A stretch of 64,000 nucleotides of DNA, taken from Deroplatys truncata (lineage: Eukaryota; Arthropoda; Insecta; Mantodea; Mantidae). A program made the position numbers and the translations under genes. The stretch is taken from assembly GCA_030765065.1 (NCBI GenBank), contig CM060990.1, positions 212,947,290 to 213,011,289 on the forward strand, in the 5' to 3' direction. How positions within the stretch are numbered: position 1 is the stretch's first letter; every line of letters starts with the position of its first letter. Below, piece after piece: positions 25,765 through 36,899 of this stretch. The notes under the pieces are model-generated. The model was not told where the DNA came from, did not search any database, and saw nothing but the letters and a program-made list of their open reading frames with translations.

Positions 25765-26304
25765 CACACAATAAGATTTGCAAAACCTTCACATCTAAAA
25801 TTAAATGTATAATATGATGACTGCTTATCAGAAAAGCCCCGGAACCGGACGAATTTTTTAATAAAGCACTCAAAAATCCTTCATCTCCAACAATGGAACG
25901 CCTCACACAAATTATTATCTTCTCACTCAAACATGGCTACATTTTAGATCTCTGAAACCTACCAAAATCTTTACATTCCCAAAATGAACCAAAATCTTAC
26001 AACTCCTACAATCATCGACCAATTAGCACACTTAAAGGTCTAAGAAAGGTTTCTGAGAAAATTACTTGCAAAAACCTTAACGCACGCTTAATCAGGCACA
26101 ACATATTAATTATCAAACAATTCAGCTTCCGCGCCATACATTTCTCCATCCTAAAACTCCTCAGAAGAAACCGAGTATGCTATCCAATGTTTCAAAACCA
26201 AAAAGTCCACAGGTGCCGTCCTATTGGTTTTAGAGACCGCGCTTCTATAGAGTCTAGAAAGATAGATCAGTACGACAATTACAGAACGTCCAGATGCCAG
26301 CACA

Positions 26305-26841
26305 ATGATTAAACGTACCGCTCATTACTCCAGAAACAGAAAACTAGTATCTGCAGCTATTAAGGCGATCTCAACCTCACATATAGTTCGAGCGGGAGTA
26401 TTACAGGGAAGCTTACTCGGATCCACAAGTTTCAAAATATACCTAAACGACATCCCAAAAACACCCTACGCATATCTTTATATCCATGCTGATGAAATCT
26501 TAATCAGAGTTCAATCCGGTAATATTACCTTCGTCCAGACCAGGCTACAACATGCCCTGACCACACTACAACCTTGGTTAGAAAATTGGCGTATCAAAGC
26601 CAATTGCAATAAATCCCAAGCAATCATTTTCACCAAAGGCCGCCATCAGATACCCAACAGACTCACCTTCTCTCCTAAAACTCTTTACCTAAAACATCTC
26701 GTGGACCAACCAGGTTCAATCCCTAGAAATCACCACGGACCAACGCCATGGACCATTACCATCACCAGACAAAATACCCAAATGCAATTTTGCAAACTCT
26801 ATCTATTCATCAACAGCGTCCTCACCGGGACTCACTCTTGA
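26305..26841 (+). pseudogene. Jockey-type reverse transcriptase segment
   Basis: A 178-codon open segment of RT fingers/palm: VRAGVLQGSLLGSTSFKIYL (the usual PQGS..GP motif altered to LQGSLLGS), then YLYIHADEILIRVQS, where the catalytic Y/FADD box reads HADE, and a thumb segment LENWRIKANCNKSQAIIFTK. Downstream, in another frame, comes NKILRDTAKIPIFV...EELRMHTMEEF, the Jockey C-terminal region, up to about 27030. With the second catalytic Asp changed to Glu and frame breaks on both sides, the enzyme is dead. Related copies lie at 34225-35760. Confidence 0.85.
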
Positions 26842-27170
26842 CAAAAATTTATTAGATACATACTCACGTAAGCCTAGCCAGTCTGCCCGAACACACATTA
26901 AATTACACAACACAACGCAAAACAAAATCTTACGTGACACTGCCAAAATTCCAATATTTGTATCGTCTGATAAAGTACTCGAAGAATTAAGAATGCACAC
27001 AATGGAAGAGTTCAGCCAAAACGCTTAGCTACAAACTATACAACACTACCATACAAAATCGCAATTCACATGTACAACATTTAGGCACATAAAACACGGA
27101 TAACATCAGATACAAACACGTCCATACGTCTCTTTGACAGGTCCCACAGCAACAATCCCAAAGCCATAAA

Positions 27171-28329
27171 TGTTGTTGTCTACATATTCAGGCTAATCAA
27201 CCCACTCTAATTCGATACTTTTCTCCGCACACTGCTCATCAAATTAAGCTAAATCGTACTTAGAATACATTTGGATGAGTGATTGTCCAGTTCACCAAGC
27301 TCCATTACCACTAAATAGTAACCACACAGGTACTAACAACATAAGAAACGCTCCAACCCAGGTAGCAAAACACAAGCGGTAAGACACACCAGAAAAACCA
27401 CCCCCATTGCTTTCCGAAACTCAACTGCATGCGCCTGTACAGTTGTCAGTCTGTCTGTCCCATTTGCTTATATCATGAAGCTATCTCTGTATCAGAACGC
27501 AAGCCAGTCTGTACGTCAAGCACGCCAAGTTAATCATTCACTAAACGCACTAACGCTACCAATCACACCTGTACCATTTTAATAACGTGCATCGCATTTC
27601 CCTGGTTCCTGCACAGACATCGGTATGTATAACACCCCGGCTTTCTCACAGACGCTTGGCGCGCAGTGTCAATGTCCGTCCGTAATTAACGCATGTAATA
27701 CACCAACAAGCACCGCCTCGCCTTGCAGAAATAGCTTTTTTAGCCTAACAGCATGTGCTTGGGAAGACGATATGAGAAGGAAACTTCAAAGCGCATAATG
27801 ACCCAGGAAGGTAAATATTTAGGAGATGCAAAAAACTGATAACTTAAGAAATATTTATTGTACTTTCCTTTAAATTCACATACATGCAGAATAACTAGCT
27901 TCTAAAAGAGAACATTTTTTGAAATGCAAAAAATGGACTGAATAAAATTAAATAAGCTGTAATGATGGGGAAAATGCACTTCGTTGTGTTCTAGTTAACA
28001 AAATGCTATTAATCAGGCGGTTTTGTACATTATGCGTTTTTTTTTAAAGTATTCAATTGAAAGAGATTTTAATACTAATTTTTTATTTAAAGGGATTTTC
28101 ATTGTAGGTTATGTATTCTAATCAATGTTGTATTAAATAACAGAACACACGTTGGGTGCAAACAATATGTTTAGAACTTACTACACCAAATCCCCATCTT
28201 AACCATAGAAATAGTATCTTGTTCATTATGTAATCATAAAGCTATAATACTATATTAGTTTAATTCTAATGAATACTATAAAATAACAGGAATACTTTGG
28301 CTTCCTTGTTTACAATATTTACCCCAGAA
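27171..28329. other. Unannotated; 3' flank of Jockey copy then AT-rich DNA
   Basis: To about 27800 the sequence is mixed and may be a 3' untranslated part of the Jockey-type copy. From 27800 it is AT-rich. I see no gene, tRNA-like box pair or tandem repeat. Confidence 0.5.
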
Positions 28330-29720
28330 TATATTTCTCCTCTAAACAGTCACAGGCAGCTTCTTCCTTTTCACCAAGGTGAATATATGGAAAGGTGAAG
28401 TAGTTAGGGATTAGCTCAATTTCCTTCCTATTTTCTCCTAATCTTTGCTACAGTAATTTTACCACGTCATTCTTGTTATCCTGTCTAACTCTACTCAGAA
28501 GTGGTACTCAAGATCTGTTAACAACCTGTGTGAAGCTATAACCACGTTCGCCTAGGGACATGGAACTCCTTGAAGGATCATCTGAGAAATAGTGTAACTC
28601 CGTTTTGATTCTCACATCAGTTACGTTACAACCTACCAATTTCTTTTGCTGAATTCCCTTTATCTCACTGATTCTTAATAGGTTTCAGACCATTGCTTAT
28701 TTCTTTAGAATTATGTGCATTCCATTATTTCCGTAACACTCCTGTTTCACCCACTTCCCTATACGTTTTCAGGTTTGCCTTAGGAGTCAATATTTCTGGT
28801 GTTTTTTCGGAGCTTCTTTTCCACACGAACAAACACTTTGACAGGAGATAAAACTGCGCTCTCATGAGAAAAAAATGTACTTCTGTCACATATGTTGGGG
28901 ATTCTCTGAGTAGGCAGAAATCAATAACAGAAATCACGTGTATATTTTTATTTTGTCTGGCGCATCCGTCGCCAAAAAGTCTGAGACAAGTTATTGATTC
29001 ATCAGTGACAATGGAACTTATAAAAAATGGTGATGACCGATGCAACCTTTTCTGCCCCACCTGCCAGGTTTTGTTCCAAGTATAAAATACAGGCACTGGC
29101 GTCTACGTTTGCTACATAAGAACTGTAAAAAGAGATCTGTCTGGCATAGTATGACACTTAAATGTCCAGCTTCGGTAATGGCTGCACTTGTTACAGATTG
29201 AAAGCAAATGTTTTACAGTCATTTAGGATTAAGTTTTGCTCTGCTTTCAATCTGTGGCATCCAACTTCAGTCATTAGCTCACTCTTATTATTCCTGTCGT
29301 TAGCAATATTGATTTGATGGCACTTTCTAAGGCAGCAACTGCGTGCATCAACTGCTGGTGATCCAAAGCCCAGGTGGAATTTTCTGTTGAGGATGTTAGC
29401 AAAGAACGTGTTTTTACTTTCAAAGTGTCTGTAACTGAAATGTTATACATTTTTAGCATTTTGTCGATGGTCTATTCACACGGTAAGTCTATAAACACGT
29501 ATACTTCTCTTTCTGGAATAATGGCTTTCTGTTGCTTTCGATTATGATGAAAATGCAGCTTGCTTATCCGTTTTAGCACCATACTTCTTCGCTTTTTGTC
29601 TCATCCTCTCTTATCAAGCACCCCTTCACCTCACAAAATCCCCTTGGCAACGGTACTTACTGTTCTTCGTTCTATTCCAAAAAGCTTCCTGAAGAAAGCA
29701 GTGCATACTGGAATCTTGTT
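28330..29720 (-). pseudogene. DUF7869-type transposon-derived protein, broken
   Basis: Minus-strand remnants in order: KIPVCTAFFRKLFGIERRTV (near 29690-29630), MLKMYNISVTDTLKVKTRS (29459-29400), LDHQQLMHAVAALESAIK, then an open 123-codon segment (29096-28725). This contains FYTWNKTWQVGQ, LRLFGDGCARQNKNIHVISV, and later EKTPEILTPKANLKTYREVG. More diverged coding sequence follows to about 28330. The block LF.DGC..QNKN..... followed by PT.V.E..FF matches, as I recall, the DUF7869 family common in insect transposon-derived genes; its biochemical role is not known to me. Stops and frame changes interrupt it repeatedly. Confidence 0.6.
29194..29254. repeat. 13-bp perfect inverted repeat
   Basis: CAGATTGAAAGCA (29194-29206) and its perfect complement TGCTTTCAATCTG (29242-29254), separated by 35 bp. 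It falls in the non-coding-looking gap of the DUF7869-type pseudogene and could be a hairpin or the ends of a tiny insertion. Confidence 0.7.
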
Positions 29721-30769
29721 AGCAGTTTATTTTAGCTGAAATAATAATACTTTTAATTAAAACAGCATGTTAAAGTAGATTAAATCCATTGTCTGGGTTT
29801 TCTAGGTCAGGTATGACATTTAAGGAGCAGCGAAAGTGATTGAATTATTTTTACCCACATGATATTAGACAGTAATGAAAGGTGGTATGACTTTTGCAAC
29901 GGCTCTAGCACGCCTACGTTTTGGGCTATTCACGTTCATAAAAAGACAGCTTATTTTCTTGTTATTTTCTGCCAGGTAGGGCAAATTCTACAATTTTTGT
30001 TCTGTGTAGGATGTTTATTGGAATAGAACAACAGTGGAAGCGTCCGACTCCATGTTGGCACGGCGGCGGAAATTTAATGATGTGAGGATACTGGTCTCGG
30101 TACTATAATGCAGAGCAACAAAGTGAATGACTGAACGGATGAATTAAAATTAAAGGTAATACCGGGATTTGAACCATCTGATTTTTCAGTCATCTGATTT
30201 TATCTTTCCAACCCTGTCCAACACACGGCTTGTGTGAAAGAACAATTAATTCCATTAAAGGTAATACATTTAAAATTTATAACCAATTTAGTCTCTTTTA
30301 ATACCCAGGCCCAGTGCATACCACATTAAATTGGTTCTTACCTGTTCTCATGTTCAGTATCTCTGTTTTATTTTCTCTTTATCCTTTTTCTTGTTCGATC
30401 TTTCTCTTTGCCAACATAAACAATAGGACTTTGCATCAGAAGCTCCATTGTTCTGATTGTGTCTTAAACAAAACTTCCACCAAACAACTTTACACTGGAA
30501 ATGAAAGTTAACTCGACAATGGGAAATAAGCAAATTGAAATCGACACTAACATTGTTGCCACATTTGGCTGATTGTAGAATCAACCAAATGTGGCCGTCT
30601 ATCCCGGTACCTTATCACATACACATACAGCATTTATTACAATTCCTATTACTTCATGTCTCTCGTGAACGAATTTTAAGATCACTGTATTCAGTGTGTA
30701 ACGGTCTACCGCCATAATCCATACTTTAAGCCACAATTAATTGTAACTGTGTAGTATTCATTCATGAAC
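29721..30769. other. Unannotated stretch with a perfect-stem hairpin
   Basis: No recognisable gene. A palindrome at 30558-30595 pairs GCCACATTTGG with CCAAATGTGGC and, after one mismatch, TGATT with AATCA around a GTAG loop. Confidence 0.55.
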
Positions 30770-31190
30770 ACGAATATTTTCTTGCTCACACCTAGCGTGA
30801 CATCTCCCTTAACCCAACATAATCCAGCCTAACGTAATCTAATCTGACCTAATCTAACATTGCCTAACCTAAGTTAAGTAAGTTTGCAGGTATAAACTCT
30901 CGTGTATTTTACGTTTCTGTAAATAAAACCTAATGTATTTTACGTTTTACTCTATACAACCTCATATATTTTACATTTTGCGCATAAATCCTCGTAAATT
31001 TTACATTTACTGTATAACAACTGCATTTTATCTTTCCGTCTATAAAATCTTATGTATTTCAAGTTTTCTCTAATGTGTTTTTCGTTTTAGAGTAAAAGAC
31101 CCTGATGCACTTTGCAAATCCGTGTATAAAACTTCACGCGTTGTAACTTTTCGTGCATAAAAGCTCATGTATTTTAGGTTTTCGTATTAG
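30770..31190 (-). repeat. Degenerate TTAGG-like run plus 31-bp minisatellite, left copy
   Basis: First a stretch of CCTAA-type pentamers with errors (about 30805-30885, for example TGCCTAACCTAAGTTAAG). Then comes a diverged minisatellite whose plus-strand unit resembles TATAAAACCTCGTGTATTTT (period about 31 bp). It is the inverted counterpart of 33780-34160. Confidence 0.75.
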
Positions 31191-31293
31191 TAGGCTCAGG
31201 AAATAAATTAAAAAATATATGCACAACTCTAACACACCTTTTCATAAATATGATGAAACCATTAGGTCAGTCTTTCCTTAATAATTAAATTTA

Positions 31294-31573
31294 GTTTTAT
31301 TTATGGATGCTACTTAACTACTGTAGTTCTTAGTGTCCCATTCCATATTGGGCGTGAAAGGCCGGAAATTTTGCTTAGAGGTCCCTTTATCAAGCTTGAG
31401 GTTCTTTTACGTGCCTTAAATCTAGGACATGGGACCACCGGTTTTACTTCCCTTCCAAAGGAAACCATGCTAAGATTTTTTACAAGCGATAAAACCCATC
31501 GCTCTCTGTCGGTTTTGAATCCGCGACCTCGGGAACTAGAGGCTATCATACCCCTAGACCATGGTGGACGACG
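31294..31573 (-). mobile_element. SINE type B, full length, diverged
   Basis: Minus-strand copy. The head lies at about 31573-31510 (GGTCTAGGGGTATGATAGCC, B box region GGTCGCGGATTCAAAACC). The body contains CTTTGGAAGGGAAGTAAAAC and the tail TAAGTAGCATCCATAAATAA. No clear target duplication. It lies between the two inverted minisatellites. Confidence 0.85.
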
Positions 31574-31839
31574 AATGAAACCTGCATACAAATGCTGTGT
31601 ATATAAGAAGTTATCCCTTTACTATTCGTTATTGCGTAGAAGTATTTGATGACATTGCAGTGGCTAACGACATTAGTAATTATTGGAGTGGATAATGCGG
31701 AAAGGAATCACTGCATTATATGCATTATCATACCGAGCACTGACAGTGATTTTACCATTGTATCACGATCAGATGTCTTCACTGGCTGCATGCACAGAGA
31801 GTTGCAAAGTCTATCAAAGAGATAGATTTAAGTAGTAAT

Positions 31840-32560
31840 CAGGCAGAGGGGTTTTAGTAAGTAAATTATTAAATTAGGAACGCATCGAGGGATGGTGGCG
31901 AGAGAATTTGGAAGCGCTTGTAACCTTGCAGTGCTCTCTGTAAACAAATATGATGTGCGGTTGAAGGCAGTATGCCCTACTTCGAAGGTAGACCAGGATT
32001 AAGGAGTATTATAGGGGAAAAATCAATGCATGTTTAGCTATTGATAGTGTGAAATTTGCTTATGAAAGCTACTGAGTAAGTATTTCGAAAAATGTACATT
32101 TTAAAGCAATATCTGCCCTTATAAGTGTATGAAACAGATCCTCCAAAAATTTTGATTCATATTTTGGGGTCGACGAGGTTGAAAGTCCACTTTCTTCATT
32201 GTTTCTTTCTAATAATGTCGCGTGTTCCTTATGTTTCATTGAATTACTTTGCTGCTTAACGTGGTGTTTAAACGTCTTTTGAGATCTATGTTACATCCGA
32301 TGGCTTCAGCATTATTGCTGAAGTGTTCCCTTGCACATTCCGTCGCAAATGATATCATTTTTATACATATACTCTTCTTTACTTTAGGCACATTGCACAC
32401 AGTTCTCCACTAGTGTATATGCAGTAAATAAACCGAACATCACAACGAAATCGGCTGTGGTGGGAGGAGGAGTGTGTTCGTCGCAGTAGGTACCTGACGT
32501 CACCTATACTCCGTACGGTAACAGGATTGCTCTGTTTACTGCCTAAAAACCCTCTGCCTG
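31840..32560. mobile_element. Non-autonomous DNA transposon (MITE)
   Basis: A 721-bp element with inverted ends: CAGGCAGAGGGGTTTTAG at 31840 and, read on the minus strand, CAGGCAGAGGGTTTTTAG from 32560. Similarity continues to about 28 bp. Both sides are flanked by GTAAT (31835-31839 and 32561-32565), a candidate 5-bp target duplication. No transposase is inside. The superfamily is undetermined. Confidence 0.78.
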
Positions 32561-32565
32561 GTAAT

Positions 32566-33779
32566 AGAGTATTATTTTTTCCTAGTAATATTCATTAGTA
32601 AAACGTATTTAATGTGTAAGTTTTCATCTTTACAGAAAACCCCTATAGATGAGGAATCTCTTAGCGATGTTGATGAACTAGATGGCTTTGTTGCATGGTT
32701 GTAGCTCAATGACATACTGAGACTTAAATAGCTATATGCAGAGGATATTATATACATATTAACCCATTACAGCACGATCATGTATCCTCATTTTTGTTAT
32801 GAAATGTGAATCGCGATGGGAAAGTAAGCTAAACTAAGTGATGGTATTAAAACCATTATACAATTTTTACTTCGTCTAATGTCACTGTCGAATATCTCAT
32901 GTGGAAAATGTGCTGTTTTCCAGAAATCACATTATAGGACATGCTGTACTGTTCCTATAGAGGAGCTGGATTTTGACAGGCATGCTGATAGCGAAGCAGA
33001 ACTATCAAAGAGGGAATAGCAGCATCAGCATCATCACAGAAGCAGCAAATGATATCGTAATGGAGCTGAGTGCTGTACAAAATGGTGAGCCTCTATATCA
33101 GAGGACGCCATCAGAAGACAAGCTGGTAACGCTGTGAAGTGAGTATACATTCTTGTAAGGTAATAATAAAAATGATACACTTTGCTTTATGTAAAAGGAG
33201 CATTAGTAGAGAGAGAAATGGAGAAATGTTAAGAAATAGATTTATCTTTAAGGTGAACGTGCTATTCTCTAGCCCTCTTCTAAGGTCAATTTAATTTTTG
33301 TGTTAGACAGCTGCCAGTAGCATAAAAAGAAAACAAAACTCTGCCATTAAAGCCATAGTCCTAATTCCAAGAGGAAGATCTACAATGATCAGGTAGACAT
33401 TTTCATCGAAACTCACTAGCAGTCATCTGTGCAAATTGATGATGGTTAATGAATTCCTGGTAACCGATAATGTTAGCACACCCACAACGTGTAGCACTCC
33501 TCTACAATATTCCTTCCTTTTACATAACGTTTATATTCATTAAGCAGTACACTAGACTATGACATAACAACTTAAATATTAAACTTCTTGAAGAATAGTG
33601 CACAAAGAAACGTGCACGAGTTTTTAACCCTCTTAACCAGTCTATAAAATTGTTCACATAACATACTTCCCTATTCTTCTGCTACTTAGCTATGATAGTT
33701 AAATGTTGATTCATAAAATCTTGTCAATGTAAATTCGTATCACGGTAAAATGGTATACGTGTTGCATCGTTTATAGCTA
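32566..33779. other. Unannotated; weak acidic coding traces
   Basis: Mostly non-coding. Two short plus-strand traces (near 32639-32700, KTPIDEESLSDVDELDGF, after a TTTACAG acceptor-like site; and near 32960-33020, PIEELDFDRHADSEAELS) are acidic and vaguely recall the N-terminus of piggyBac-derived proteins. This is too weak to call a gene. Confidence 0.35.
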
Positions 33780-34160
33780 CGACATCTACTTACCTCGGCT
33801 TAGGTTAAACATATAAAATGCATCACGCAATTTACACGAAAACATGAAATAAATGTGGTTTATACCTGGGAAATGTAAAACACATAAGAGTTTTACACCA
33901 AAATTTAAAATTCATGGAGCTTTATGCACGAAACCTGAACTTGTGAGGTCTTATACACGAAAATGTAAAATACATGAGGTTTTATAAACGTAAACGTAAA
34001 ATACACGAGGTTTTATACACGGAAACGTAAAATACATGAGGTTTTATAGACGGAAACTCGCTTAACTTAGGTTACGTGATGCCTAGTTATGCTAGATTAG
34101 ATCAGGTTAGGCTGGGTTATGTTAAGTTAGGTTGGGGTGATGCCAGTCTAGGTGGGTATA
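33780..34160 (+). repeat. 31-bp minisatellite plus degenerate TTAGG-like run, right copy
   Basis: About nine diverged units, the clearest being three consecutive 31-bp units from about 33958 to 34056 (AAACGTAAAATACACGAGGT followed by TTTATACACGG). After it comes a TTAGG-like run (about 34056-34140). Inverted relative to 30770-31190. Confidence 0.8.
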
Positions 34161-34224
34161 AGAAAAGCGGGTGTTGTCTCCGAGTTCCGACACTTTGGTA
34201 TTCGTATGAGGTCTTAAGAAGAGT

Positions 34225-35760
34225 GACTAGGTTCCAAAGCAAACACTCTATGACTCTGCACTGCTAAAGGCCACAGAGAATATTACCCACTCGTTTGATA
34301 TACGGAAGTCAACAGGAGCATTACGTTTAGATGTCGAAAGGACTTTCGACAAAGTATGGCATGCGGGCCTACAAGAATCTAGCCTGCCTAGACATTCTTG
34401 ACTCCCTAATGTAACTAACGGCTAACTACCTGAAGTCCGAAAATTTTAATCCTCAGTCAACAACAAGCAGTCCACCGTTACACCAATTAAAACTGCCGTC
34501 CCTCAATGCAATAAAATAGGACCAACGCTATTCTATATATACATAAATTCCATATCCAAAACTACAAACACTTTGCTATACATGCATGCAGACGACACAG
34601 CAATAATTACTCAATCGTTCAAACTACAATTAATGCATAGCCACCCACAGAACGCCCTTACTGCATTGGAGCGCTGGCTCACAAACTGGTGAGTCAAAAT
34701 AAATTCTCCAAAATGTCGAGCAATGATTTTTACAAAACGCATAAATCATAGATTCCCAAGACACAACCTTCAATCGTTCACCCTGTTCATGCGGGCCTAC
34801 AAAAATCTAGCCTGCCTAGACATTCTTGACTCCCTAATATAACTGACGGCTAACTACATAAAGGACCAAAAATTTTAATCCTCAGTCAACAACAAGCATC
34901 CACCGTTACACGCATTATACTGGCGTTCCCCAATGCAATAAAATAGGACCAACGCTATTCTATCTATACATAAATTTCATATCCAAAACTACAAGCACTT
35001 CACTATACATGCATGCGGACGGCACAGCAATAATGACGCAATCGTTCAAACCACACTTAATACATAGCTAGACCCAGAACGCCCTTATTGCTTTGGAGCG
35101 CTGGCTCACAAACTGGCATATCAAAGTAAATGCTCCAAAGAGTCGAGCAATGATTTTCACAAAACGCATAAATCATAGATTCCCAAGACACAACCTACAA
35201 CCGTTCACACTGTTCGGGGAGAATATTAGTTGGTCCGCAAATGTAACATGGCTAGGACTTAAATGGATCAGGGACTAAATTGGAAGAGTCACATAAATCA
35301 AGTCATGGTGGAAAGCCAATACCCAACTGGGCAAGTTATATCCAATAATAGACTTAAACAATCAACTAAACCTCAAGATAGGACTAAGACGACATAAAAC
35401 ACTAATTCGCCACATATGAACCTATCCAGCGTCTGTGTGGGCATAAGCCGCTAAACGACATATTAAGAGGCTTCAAACATACCCAAACAAAATCTTACGA
35501 TTAGCTTCCAAACTTCCATTAAACGCATCTGCAGACATCCCACCCAACGAACTATAAATGCACACTATCAAGGAATTTATTCAGAAACTTTCATTTTAAT
35601 CATACAAAAAGTTTACAACGCATCACAATCCTTTAATACACGACTTAGGTAACTACTCCATAGAAGCCAACAAACATATACGACCACTTTCACTATTTGA
35701 CAGAAGACTATTCAAGACACAACAGAGCCTAACATCCAAGAATTCCTAGACATCCTAAAA
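34225..35760 (+). mobile_element. Jockey-type LINE fragment with internal tandem duplication
   Basis: RT to C-terminus of a Jockey-type LINE related to the copy at 24290-27170. RT motif A is near 34325 (LDVERTFDKVWHAGL). The catalytic box reads LLYMHADDTAI near 34580 and, in the duplicated copy, LYMHADGTAI near 35015. The thumb segment is ALERWLTNW. The C-terminal part, with AAKRHIKRLQTYPNKILRLA and NEL.MHTIKEFIQKL, lies near 35450-35600. A 428-bp segment is present twice in tandem (34361-34788 and 34789-35216). Stops and frameshifts are frequent. Confidence 0.87.
34361..35216 (+). repeat. 428-bp tandem duplication inside the Jockey-type RT
   Basis: Two direct copies, each starting ATGCGGGCCTACAAGAATCT or nearly so (34361 and 34789) and ending in the TTCACMCTGTTC sequence. 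The copies differ by roughly 8-10% by eye, including in the catalytic box (ADD versus ADG), so the duplication is old. Confidence 0.9.
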
Positions 35761-36899
35761 TCTCCTTAAAATTGACTAAGACATAATTCACTATATGATC
35801 CCTTTCTCTATTACAGAGCTCTAGTCCACACAGTCTTCGACGTCGTTGCGCTACCCAGCCAAGGCGACCCCGGGGGATGATTTGTGTTCCCGTGTGAAAT
35901 ACTCCTGCGGCTGCGCCAAGATGGTTAGCTGCTTATCTGTGTGGTCACAACAACGAACAGCATGCAACAACGGACCATGATCTGACAAGGAAAGAAACTA
36001 TGCAACAATAGTTGGGATAATCTCTACGTCCTGGATAGTTCTTCCTGGAAAAAATAACTACCATAGTATACGACGTTCCTTCCATTTAGGGAAAGAAAGC
36101 CTTACAGATCTCAAAACGACGATTGGGTAAAGCCAAGAATGCTTTATATGTAGATACTTGTAGATCAACACTATTTGATTTTTAAAGTAGATGCATGACC
36201 ACTACACATAGGTTAACGCATGACACATGACGTAATTATCCAATCAAGACATTTAACTAACTGCAAGAATGTATTATGACCAGCTACAGTAATCTAGACA
36301 TTTGCACTAACTGTAATATTAATATACGATTAACCACCCGGGATTACTCAGGGTGTACATCGAGATCGCTTGCAAAGCATGCCAGCCTCTCATCTTTCAG
36401 TGACTAACCAGACTGCTATGCGGAACCCGATTAACATGCATAAAAATCAAACAAATAATGCGCACTAACATGTGGAGAGATTTCAGTGGGTAGGTCCATT
36501 CTAATGGTGAATCCCACATCACCAGCTTCACTGGTGGGAATAATATAATTTCACCTAAAAAGTGATTTGAGGACTTCGAGGCAAAGACCTATCAGAGTAG
36601 CGGCATCATTTCCGTCCAGATTTTCAGCTCTTATCGCAAACAGTTTAACGGCCACTTTTGCAACCATAGTCTATTGGACAGGCAGAGTAGCCAAGCCATA
36701 GCTACCTTCCCTCCGAGAACGGTGCACTTTCAGTGTTTGGCCCTCCACTTCTCGCGTTTTTGGCAGCTGCCAGAGACTCTTTGCTACTGTTACTATAATT
36801 TTCTCTTTTATTAGTTGTTAAAACTCGCCCCAGACTTCTGCTTCGTGCTGGTCGTGAATCCTTCCTCCTCTACTTCTAAATAGACTTCAGGTATTTCGT
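35761..36899. other. Unannotated; likely LINE untranslated sequence
   Basis: No genes recognised. The last 300 bases (about 36600-36899) are GC-richer and run directly into a Jockey-type ORF1, so they may be its 5' untranslated region. Confidence 0.4.

Larger units (their letters stand above)
24290..27170 (+). mobile_element. Jockey-type LINE fragment (EN and RT)
   Basis: A decayed Jockey-type LINE in plus orientation, 5' truncated (no ORF1). Endonuclease remnants run from about 24290 to 24950 (for example GGDTAIIMKTPL and a late LSSDHLSVIL-like end). RT and the C-terminal part lie between 26150 and 27030. A SINE (25493-25764) is inserted between EN and RT. Confidence 0.8.

Noticed and set aside
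32572..33020. Acidic N-terminus of a piggyBac-like gene
   Set aside because: Two short acidic traces only, with stops and no catalytic domain downstream.
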